Source of the DNA: Ceratothoa steindachneri
Taxonomy: Eukaryota; Arthropoda; Malacostraca; Isopoda; Cymothoidae
Assembly (NCBI GenBank): GCA_963969495.1
Contig: OZ018329.1
Coordinates: 151,092,502-151,156,501 of the forward strand
Reading direction: 5' to 3'
DNA length: 64,000 bases
The translations under genes and the position numbers were made by a program. The notes beneath the pieces are model-generated. The model did not search any database, had not been told where the DNA came from, and saw nothing but the letters and a program-made list of their open reading frames with translations. Of this stretch, positions 55,090 to 64,000 are shown piece after piece. Position 1 is the first letter of the stretch, and each line of letters starts with the position of its first letter.

Positions 55090-57770
55090 AGGAAAATAAA
55101 GCATTTCTAAGACATAGATGGGTAAATTCTCCAACAGTAAGGTCACCAATCTCCAGATCTTTACTGAAAATATTCAAAGGCTTAGTAGCTTACCTAATTA
55201 TATATGGTAGCAGCAGTACCCACAGCTAATTGTATGCAGTCTTTTAATCATACTAGAAATTTGCATTGTTTACATTTTAAATGTTAGGGGAGGAATTTTT
55301 CAAATTTTTATAGCTTTGTATCCTAGTTGATCCTAATTGTAGTATTTCAAGATATTGACTTTTTTGCAATTTTGTTACACGTGGAATTCCCTCACACATG
55401 ACAGCTTTTCAAACTTAGCAAGTTATTGAAAAGAAAATTTTCCTCCAAAATTTGTACATTTTTGTCCTACTAATTTGTGCTGTTTAGTTGGTTAGCTAAG
55501 AAACATCTGCATTTAAGATTAGCTAGGTAGTCATGAGTCGAGGATTTGCTGAACTTTTGATCTGTGGGGGTACAAAATCTTTCTTTGCATTATATTTTTT
55601 TTTTAGCCTCAGTCAATTATGAGTCAGGCTAATCTGAGTACAAGGTGGTACTCCAGTCTGTTTCATGACATCCTCATTTCAAGCTAGTGAGTGGGAGAAT
55701 GGCTAATGAGGTCCAAGAGATTCAACTATATTGGAATTGGATAAACAGACACCAGAAATATAAACTAATACAATATTATATAATATGGGCCTCAAAATTA
55801 AAAAAACTTATTTAATATCATCTTTTCGATAAGGTACCCAAAAGTTATGAGACAGAGCCACTATAAATTCTTTAAATTTGACTTTGGCAGGCCAATGTAA
55901 TATACAAAAGAGGTAAATTTAATCAAAAGAAACAGCAAGTGAGTAAAAATATATAACAGTTTATTAGTGCATTACACACACTCGCTAGTATTTCTAACTA
56001 TGGCAGTCTGCAGTATGAGCTAATTCGGAACAACATAGTTGTATGCATTGCAGATGTCAAGTTAACTCAGGCTTGACAATTTGATGAAAAGTTGGCTTTC
56101 AAGGGTGCCATTGCTAAAACTACAGTTAGAAATTAGTTCTGAACAACAGTCCACAGTTCATCAGTGTGACTCAAACAGAATCGATATTGTAAAAAGAGAG
56201 ATAAGTAAGCCAAACCAAAATAGGCATTTTAACTTTAAGCAAGGTCAAAAGTTGTTTTTAGTGCTGTCAATCCTTTCACAAGAGAGGGGTTCCCATTATC
56301 TTGCAAAAGATTCATTTTGCAATAAATGTAAAAATTGTTATGGTTAAGATATTGCAAATTTCAAAAAGTTAATGAAATTCAAGCACAGCCAGACTACAAA
56401 TCTTAGCATCTTTTTAGATAAAGTAGGATCATGCCAGCACTGGGTAACCAGTATTCTAGTGAGGCACAGCAGTTTTTAAGTGGGTTGATATTAGTGCCAT
56501 ACCTGATATCCAATCTTCTAAATAGAGGGGGGGGGGGTTACCCTTCATCCTGCACCAAGGTTAAGGCACAATGGTAGGAAGTGGTCTATCTGATCTGAGG
56601 AAAGTTGGATTTGAAACTGTCACTAGATGATAAGTCAGTGATGACTGAAATGTACATTATCAAAAGATTGTCTTAAGAGATCTTTTAAGGCATCCAGTTC
56701 TAGAGCCTCTCAGTACCCTAAAGTGGCTCAAAAGTATTCAGTCAAATGACAGTTTTATCTAAGACTATCCAAAGGTTTCCAAAGGGTAAGGTACCATGAA
56801 GACAGTAGATCCATATAGGATCTCTTAATTTTCTGATGGAAAGCAATTTTCCTTTCGGGGGCACAGAGTTGCTCTTCCCTACTAACCAAAGTCAAGTTTG
56901 AGAAAGAGTAAATGGTTAAGTTGGGGATTATCATACCTATCAGTAGCCCTCCTGAATGGTGTGCACCAATGGTAGTAGTCCCAAGGGTCTAGTAGTACTG
57001 GTAGAATAATGACAGAATTTTCTAAATATGTTCTTTAAAAAGGAAAGGTAGGAAATGTCTTGTTTCTGACACCTTAGCTAGCCTGACTAATGCAGAATAA
57101 TTTTCTAAGCTTGATGCTAACTCTGGGTTTTTTTTTATCTCTTTCTTCTAAAATTGCATCATCTCACTCCATTTATTATATACAACCTTTGGATGTTATC
57201 AGTACAGTAAACTACCCATGATTATAAGAGTGCACATGAAATATACACCAAGAAGATGAGTCCGGCATAGTATGTATGAACATAGTTGACATTAAATGCA
57301 AAAAAGTAAGTTTTGTGTCATTATTCTCTTTATTAGCATTTGTGGTACGAAAAAGATGGTGTTACGTCAGATTAATGGAAAGTGGAGGCCCATGGTGAAT
57401 TCTTTTGTACCAAATCTTTCTGATCTTTTCCCCTCCAATTCAAACTATTTGGGGCAAGAATGTTTATTGAGTATTAAAAAAATGAATGATCTGCATGTTT
57501 TAGGCTAAAGCTTTAGCTTATTATAGTACAGATCTGCATACATTAGTTGCCAACAGTTTGTTGAATGGGTTGGGGGCATTATGTATGGAGCTTAATGGGG
57601 AAGAGTGGTGCAGTGGTGAATGAGTGATTGTGTTATGTAGGAGCCACTCTCAGAATTTTTCCACTATGGATGTTTACTACTTTGCCTTAGTTTTTCACTG
57701 TAGTACACTTTTCTACCTTTGTGTGTGTAAAAAAGAGTGAATAAGGAGACAGTTTTTATAGAAGAGGGTT
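55090..57770. other. Intronic DNA, nothing recognised
   Basis: AT-rich sequence without gene or repeat structure that I can support. It includes a G run at 56,529-56,537. Confidence 0.4.
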
Positions 57771-57779
57771 AGATTGAGA

Positions 57780-57975
57780 AGTTAAGTTAGGATAGATTTG
57801 TCTTATATGTAAATTTATTAAAGGATAGATAATGAAAAGGGTAGGGAAAATGAGGGCATGCTAAAAACCACCACTACCACAACTGGAGCTAAGAAGGAAG
57901 GAGAAAATATACCCTCCCCCCAGCTCTGGCCAGGAGTGAATGGACAAATGCTGGTTAGCGACTAGCCTACAGAAT
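57780..57975 (-). mobile_element. Decayed 5' monomer of the I-like element
   Basis: aaaaccaccactaccacaactggagctaag, then ccagctctggccaggagtgaatgg, runs parallel to 5,575-5,660 (aaccagccaccccagaccggagctcagg ... agccccgatgcgggacgg). This is sequence-level similarity only. Confidence 0.45.
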
Positions 57976-58339
57976 TAGCCGCCAACTATGAAAATAGAAG
58001 AGAAGACTTGTAAAGAAAGTGGCAAAAAAAGGATAAAACAGAAATGGCTTGAAGGAATAAAGCCAAGGGAGTGTCAAAATAGTCTATGACTGCTGTAGAC
58101 ACTGGGGTCTGGAGGGCATGCTGCTCTTCCAGTCAGCGGAGTGTAACGTGTACAAGGGGTAGCCTTTTGTGGGCAGTGGAAGGGAAGTGCTTCCCCCAGA
58201 AAGAGATGCGCTATACTATCCTTGTACACATCCTGGCACCAAGGATAAAACAAGGATGCATTGAGGCAGCTCCAGCTGCCTCCTATTGACTCAGGGAAGC
58301 AGTAGGAGTGAGAGTTTATCTTAGAGTACTTCAAAACTT

Positions 58340-59243
58340 AACCAGAGATAAAGAAAAAGTGACAAGGTATATCCTACATCAAACCATTTCCACCTACTCC
58401 ATTTTAGATTCCTAGAGTTCAGGAGTCCCTTTGCCCAGCACGAAAATCATCCTGGTTACACAGAAAACAACCAAAGGTCACGTACTTGCTAATAATCTTC
58501 AAAGACCACGGCTCCCAACAGAGTACCCAGAAAAGAGGGCCTAATTGTGAGGGCTAGCCTTGTAAGTGTTTCTGGTGCATATACAAATACAATGTATGCC
58601 CCCCAAAAACTTCAAATGCCCTCTTTAGTTCATGCTATTAAAAAAAATAGGCTGGGAGCCATCCCCCCCAAATTTTCTCTCAAATGACCATATCAGGCAC
58701 AGGATTGTTGAGTCAGCTCTGATTCCCTTCCCACATTCACTCTACCCGCAAGAAGCTTTAATTTTAGCGTCTTTAAGCACCTTAATATCCACACACACCA
58801 TTCTCATATAGTTTATCTAAACCCCAAATTCTGCCCACAAGAATTAAGAATATAAATTTTTTCTTCTTTTTTTTTTAATCCTGTATAAAAGAAATATAAT
58901 TAACTTTATAACTCATACAGGTAAAACATGATGGGAGAAGCCTCAAAACTAGTACTGAATGTCAAATAAGAATTTCTTCTTGCATTACCTTTTCTTAACC
59001 TTTTGAATCTTTATACCACTCCTCACATTTAATTGACACATTTGGTATGGTTAGTTACTGTTAAGGTACCCAATACAAGTTGACTTTGTGAAAGCTATCC
59101 TATATGGTAGTGACTTTGTGAAAGCTATCCTATGTTGTAATGACTTTATGAATGCTATCCTATGTTGTATGACTTGTGATTCAAATGCTGCATTAAATAC
59201 AGCATGCCTTTTCCCTACCCAGTTATCACTAGGATGTAATTAC
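58340..59243. other. Intronic DNA, nothing recognised
   Basis: It contains a short direct repeat, gactttgtgaaagctatcctat, three times (59,081-59,166, about 31-bp spacing). Otherwise unremarkable. Confidence 0.4.
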
Positions 59244-59470
59244 CTTAACATCAATACTGTGGCCTTTCTTCTTTCCTCTCTTGATGGTACCTGTAAGAGT
59301 AACATAAGAGTCAAGTCCTTCTGGAACTTCTTCACTGAATACAACAGTTCCACTTCCTGCAGTAACTCCTTCCTGATTTCTGCCACCATTCATCAAATCA
59401 GAACCGCTTAGAACTGATGCTGGCTGAGTTGAGCTAATTTGTAGAGCTTTTCCTGAGTTGTCATCTTTGG
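59244..59470 (-). CDS. TMEM169: TMEM169-like, exon with the conserved TLTGT-RGKKKG block
   Basis: 227 nt. Acceptor: TTGTTACTTTTAG (AG at 59,471-59,472). Donor: GTTAAG then GTAATTAC (GT at 59,242-59,243). It enters two bases short of a codon and ends in phase 0. It encodes a Ser/Gly-rich acidic N-terminal region, then [23 protein letters not shown]. That block is the most diagnostic TMEM169 signature (human: [22 protein letters not shown], from memory). With the next exon it gives a continuous [14 protein letters not shown] reading, as in the family. Confidence 0.9.
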
Positions 59471-59593
59471 CTAAAAGTAACAAAAGAACATTTTGAAATT
59501 TGTTTATTGGGCAAAATGCATTTTGATTTTAATTCTGTCTCTATTAATTATAAATTTACTTGTAAAAATGAGAAAGAATGTAATAATACTTAC

Positions 59594-59692
59594 TCGATAA
59601 TGTTACAATGTGTTTTTCATCTTCAACTTCATCTCCAGAACTGGCAGTTCCTGTTTCACAACAGGCAGTTAAATTTACAGGATGTGTTAAAT
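59594..59692 (-). CDS. TMEM169: TMEM169-like, upstream coding exon
   Basis: 99 nt. Acceptor: AACACTTTTCACCCTTAG (AG at 59,693-59,694). Donor: TTATCGA then GTAAGTATT (GT at 59,592-59,593). The open frame is phase-compatible with the next exon across a 123-nt intron. It encodes a Cys/Thr-rich then acidic stretch (CCETGTASSGDEVEDEKH). This part of the family is poorly conserved, so the evidence is splice sites, phase and proximity. No start codon is in it; at least one 5' exon is missing or outside the window. Confidence 0.7.
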
Positions 59693-59699
59693 CTAAGGG

Positions 59700-60285
59700 T
59701 GAAAAGTGTTAAAAATAATTTAATGTTCAGATGACTTTGAATTTTAATTAATCCTTATTTTCATACCTTATTTTAATTGTTTGTACAAATACAACTAATG
59801 AGATTAAATTTTAAAAAGCGTATTTGTGTTGCTACATTTATATTCTCCTTTACAATATATATTGTAATATTCATTGCTGTTTAGAAGAGTGAAAGCATGT
59901 AGGTCTCAAGGCCTTAAAAATTGATTTGCTTTCCAAATCTATTCATTCATTACAGCTTTATTACCCAACTCTCTTTGGAAGTATTGCATTATCATTCTAC
60001 TTGTAATTGATGAAATCTATATAGTTATCTCAACACAATTAGTCTATTTATACAGGATTGACTAGTGATACAAATGATAATGTGTTTTATATTTTCATTT
60101 AGTTCTAAAATTATTGAATATTTTTGTCTAAATCCTAATGTCAATTATATAAACCAGCAGCCTCAATAAACTGCTACCTGAATGAGGTTGTCCAAAAGTT
60201 GAAGCACTCAATGAATCCGCAGATTTTGAGTTGCGTGTGTGGTAGGCAAATTGTGAAAATGCAGTGTGTGTGATGGGCACACTAA
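59700..60285. other. Intronic or 5' flank DNA
   Basis: No supported coding exon. A phase-compatible open stretch at 60,178-60,350 is discussed among the rejected items. Confidence 0.35.
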
Positions 60286-60288
60286 CTA

Positions 60289-60420
60289 TCTCATGAGAGA
60301 CCCTGACACTCCTTTGTCCCTGGCTATGGACCTTATTGACTTGTTGAGATAATTGTTAATGATGACCTGGATTTTTGCAGCAAATTTAGGGGTTCTTTTT
60401 ATATTAGAATGTTTAGAGTG
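60289..60420 (-). mobile_element. Mariner/Tc1-like transposase N-terminal fragment
   Basis: The minus strand reads RTPKFAAKIQVIINNY and then KSIRSIARDKGVSGSLMR. This has the helix-turn-helix pattern of Tc1/mariner transposases (RTP-F---I---I, SIR-IAR--GVS). A stop follows at once (60,286-60,288), and no catalytic domain was found. Confidence 0.5.
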
Positions 60421-60920
60421 AAGTTGCCAAGCCACTGTACCCTCATAACACAGTCTGATTTACCCAGCTCTTTCCTGAGTCTCTGCACCACCATTGATGC
60501 CTCTTGGACTTGGGATACCATTTTGCGAGTGAATTGTGGTTGGATGTTTATGGTCTTCCAATGATTCTAGATTTTAAGTTACTGCTTTTTTGCATAGGAT
60601 TTTATGAGGGGCTTTCTTTGCTTGTTGGTAAAATTGGGCTTGTTCAAAATAGAGTAGATTGCTTTTATGTATATCTTGTTCAATAAAGAGTTGGTAACTT
60701 TCCTGAATTTCTTGCTCTCTGGTCTAAAGTATATGTCAAGATAAGCATGGCAGTCTCAATTCTGGTCTTCCTGTCAGTACATATCCATTACCTGCTCTTT
60801 TGATTTAGTGAAATGCAATTATTTGGTGCTTATGCAGCTGAACTGGGTGATATGAGATGTTGAGATTATGTTATATGTAGTTAGTGAAAATGTTTGTCAG
60901 TTTTGTTGTAGGCAGTATCA
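60420..60920. other. Nothing recognised
   Basis: Possibly further decayed transposon sequence next to the helix-turn-helix fragment; no terminal repeats were seen. Confidence 0.3.
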
Positions 60921-63900
60921 TTTTTTTTTTAAGAGCTCATCTGGCAAATGCGTACTTGGGCATTAGTTGCCATATTAAAAACCTGCATAGTACTAGGCTA
61001 CTTTAAAATCTGATTACCCCCCCCCCCAAACCCAACACTAATTTTTTTTTTTAAAAAGGGAAAAGGCAACGAGCAGGAAGCAAGCCCCTGCATGGGGGGG
61101 AGGTCCCCCTGTTGAAGGAGGGTGTGACCTACAAAGAAAACAACAAAAAAACAAAAAAAAACTAGTGAAATAAAAAGGAGAAGGCTGGCCTCCCCCAAAA
61201 GTCTACAAGTCCACCAGTCAATGTGCACGCAGTCATCCCGAGTACAAGGGACAGGTGGTAGCGACCCCGCCCATCCTGGTACCGGGACAGGTAACGTGCA
61301 CGAAGATCGCCCAGACTGGGACATTCAACAAGAATTGTGCCCAACAGTCTGGGGGACAACGCAGTCTTCACAGTAGGGCAGCTGCGAGCGCTCCCTCAAA
61401 TGGCAGTGCGTCCCGCGAGTATGCCCAATTCGGAGACCAGAGAAAGCAACCAGAAGCATTCGCTGCATTATGGGGTAGGTCCATGGGAACAGTCGTGGCG
61501 CAATGGCACGCAACTTTAAGTTCCCTTCGACCGTCTCCCATCTTCTTTGCCAAGCAGCCGGAAGAGCTGCCTGTATTCCTGCCATGTAGTCGGTGTGAGG
61601 AAGAACGAAACGCTGGTCCGGTCGCAGAGTCCTCGCAGACTCTTTGGCGCCCTCATTCACTGCAATTCCTACATGTCCAGGAACCCAGCAGAAGATAATC
61701 TCCACATCCGCCCGGCTCGCCAAAACCGTGGCGTCACGAAAAGAGCGAACCAGGGGATGCGGAGATTCCAATGCCCCGAGAGCACCCAGGGCGCTTGGTG
61801 AGTCGCTATAGATCCCAAACCGGTCTCCGAACCGGGCAAGTCGCGTAATCTCCCGTACCGAGTGATGTATTTACACCAACTCAGCCGTAAAGACTGACGC
61901 AGCGCCTGGCAGAGCCCCGCTGACTTCAAACAAAGTAGATACGGCGTGGAAGCCGACCCCCTCTTGGGACTTGGAGCCATCCGTATACACTAGCCCGGTT
62001 CTAGCGTGGCACGAGGTGTGCTCCAAAAAGGTCGAACGCAATACTCCCGGTGCTGTACAAGCTTTGGGAGCAGAGGCGAGGCGACAAATAGCCAAATGTG
62101 GTACCCTCCAGGGTGGCATCCTGGGCAGAACCAGGGGCGCCACCAGGCCGAGAGCTATACCTAGCTCTCGAAGGAGTTTCCTGGCCCTAAACCCAAAGGG
62201 CTTAGGGTGACTGGCGTCTCTCGGCAGCATAGGCACCGTCGAAATCAGCTGCGAATGCAGTGAGAGCTGTTGGCGACTGAGGGAGGCGCCGGGCTCGCGC
62301 GTACAGGCGAATGATGCACTGTACATGGCGTAGAGCGAGTGGCATCTCCCCAGGATCGACAAACAAGCTCTCAATGGGGGAAGTGCAGAAGGCACCGGTC
62401 GCAAGGCAAAGGCCGGTGTGGTAGATCAAGTCCACCTTTCGCAATAAACGATCGGCTGCGGATGCATAAAACTCGCATTCTTATTCGAGCTTCAAACGAA
62501 CAAAGGATCGATAAAAAAGTAAGGCAGTAGCCGTATCAGTGCCCCAAGCGCTAAACCTCACGGAACGGAGAATATCCATGACGCGGGTACAAGAGACTCT
62601 AAGGCTGCAAATATGAGCCTCCAGGTGAGGCGTCAGTCAAATACAGGACCAAGGAAACGGTGCGATTCAACCATTTCCAGGTGCACCCCATGAAGAAACA
62701 AATCTGGGTCGGGGTGGAGCCGTGGATGGCGGCAGAAGTGCACCACCTTAGTCTTGGCCAAAGAAAACCGAAACCTGTGCACTTCGGCATAGCGAGAGAC
62801 GCAGTTCAATGCTTGTTGGAATCAACGCTCCAGGGTTGGCATCTGGGCCGCACCAAAAGAGATCGAAAGGTCGTCCATGTAGAGCGTAGCGAGAACATCT
62901 TCCAGCAGCAATGAGGTGATGCCGTTGATGCTCAGTGCAAAGAGTGTGACACTGAGCACACTTCCTTGCAGGACACCCTCTTCCTGCTCCATTGGGACGG
63001 AGAGGGCTCCCCCCGACCCGTACGCGGATTCAACGATCTCGCAAAAATTCAGATATAAACATTGGCAGGCGTTCCCTCACCCCCATCGTGTGGAGAGTCT
63101 CAATGATACTGTATCACCATGCGGTATCATAGGCCTTCTCCAGATCGAGAAACACCATGGCATAGTGCTATCTACGAAGGAAGGCCTCTGTTTGAAGGCC
63201 GTCTCACACTCGGCCAACCCCCATGCGAGTGGTCGGCGTGCTGGAGAAGAACTCAACGGCCTCAACTACCGACCTAAACTCCTTGACTGAGATAGAGAAT
63301 TCAATCATTTCCTAAAATGCAGGCCACCACACCCGTGCCAAGCACCTCTGGGGTGGGCTCTCAGGCGGCAGTTGCCCTGAAAATGATATTTGAATGGGAA
63401 AGTAATCACTACTATGGAGGTCATCAACCACTCCCCAATCAAAATCAGGCTGTGCATCCAAAGAGCACAAAGATAGGTTAAGGCAAGAAAATGAAGTGGT
63501 TCTTGGGCAGTGATGCGTAAACTCATCCACATTTAGGACACCTATCTCAAGCTCTTCGATCAGATCGGCAAAGTCTTGTCCTCTAGGATTTATTGAGTAA
63601 TCTCCCCAGAGAGGATGCCTGCCATTCAGATCTCCAAGCATGAGAAAGGGCCTCAGAATCCGCGCCACATGCAGCGGAAGTTCCACGCATTGGAGTCAGC
63701 TGACCGTGTAATGTACGCAGAAATATCAGTATATACTTCCTATCCAGGTGAAGCTGCACAACCACTGCCTGAAAGGAGGTATCTAAAGTGAAAAGAAGAA
63801 TGGAGACATCATGCCGGGTGTAAACTGCGCACCTCCCAGCCTAGCCCCCAACTCATGGTGGTGGGGTCGCAAAACCCTTATACCCCGGGAGGGCAGGCAA

Positions 63901-64000
63901 GGGGCACGCACCTAGCATGGTCTCCTGAAAAAAAAGAGCTAACGGGGAACGGGACGAGATGAGCCTCCGCAGCTCCTCCCAGTTGTCCCGGAGTCCACGG
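60921..64000 (-). mobile_element. I-like non-LTR element Z (3' end in window, 5' part off the right edge)
   Basis: Poly(T) at 60,921-60,930 marks the 3' poly(A) tail. It is followed upstream by the 3' UTR with hairpin (60,943-60,971, one mismatch), RNase H (61,325-62,000), late RT (62,200-63,180) and endonuclease (63,300-64,000). It is collinear with copy Y but has lost the segment matching Y 35,654-36,456, about 800 bp, with the join at 63,188. A second small loss lies near 63,240. Confidence 0.85.
61200..63990 (-). pseudogene. ORF2 remnant of element Z: EN, partial RT, RNase H
   Basis: RNase H is readable as ADVEIIFCWVPGHVGIA and then NEGAKE (61,600-61,710), with a short in-frame loss before NEGAKE, and the YTDGSKSQEGVGFH block near 61,960. 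RT motifs A and B are removed by the deletion, so only the C-terminal RT survives (HTGLCLATGAF, IESLFVDPGEM). The endonuclease retains GDLNGRHPLWGDYSINPRGQ and the DYFPIQI block (63,390-63,690). Multiple frameshifts are present. At the position of copy Y's in-frame stop this copy has Trp (near 62,110). Confidence 0.8.

Noticed and set aside
60178..60350. Possible additional 5' exon of the TMEM169-like gene (open minus-strand stretch ending at a CAG/GTAGCA donor, in phase with the exon at 59,594-59,692)
   Set aside because: Another frame of the same bases reads a convincing mariner/Tc1 helix-turn-helix, and no clear acceptor or family similarity supports an exon. RNA data would decide.

Overview
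This window is eukaryotic genomic DNA, most likely from an arthropod and plausibly a crustacean. The sequence does not settle the species. It is AT-rich intron and intergenic DNA heavily loaded with transposable elements. The only host gene I can support is a TMEM169-like two-pass membrane protein gene on the minus strand. Five of its coding exons run from about 59.69 kb down to a stop codon at 21.08 kb. Every exon junction is in phase, and the encoded blocks match the TMEM169 family in order. Its 5' end (start codon) was not found.

Layout. 1-9.2 kb: three head-to-tail units of an I-like non-LTR retrotransposon (minus strand). Each has 5' UTR monomer(s), a conserved 33-nt hairpin and a broken ORF1; none has a reverse transcriptase. 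9.2-21 kb: AT-rich DNA downstream of TMEM169, with decayed non-LTR elements and a 1773-bp hAT remnant (15,093-16,865) flanked by an 8-bp target duplication. 21.1 kb: last TMEM169 exon. 21.2-40.8 kb: a 19.6-kb intron with a three-level nest. An old I-like element (22.7-38.1 kb, in three pieces) is interrupted by an I-like ORF2 copy (33,358-36,910, ATAG duplication) and by a complete Ty3/Gypsy-type LTR element (24,191-33,106, ACAT duplication). 38.1-60.9 kb: the remaining TMEM169 exons among a mariner, two hAT-like MITEs, a Tigger-like MITE, decayed jockey/CR1-like and I-like fragments, and minisatellites. 60.9-64 kb: another I-like copy running off the window.

The most interesting object is the LTR element. 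Its two 994-bp LTRs have equal length and look identical, and it has a tRNA-Lys-type primer binding site and a polypurine tract. Gag carries five CCHC knuckles. The slippery heptamer G-GGA-AAC sits immediately before the gag stop and leads into pol in the -1 frame. Pol is unusual: protease, RT and RNase H are followed by an OTU-protease-like domain (Ser at the expected catalytic Cys), then a second retropepsin-like DTG domain, and then a DD35E integrase. I do not know this as a standard Gypsy architecture.

Two RNA hairpins recur in the I-like family: one 37-38 nt upstream of the ORF1 start and one at the 3' end. Both show paired base changes between copies, although CpG decay could also produce these.
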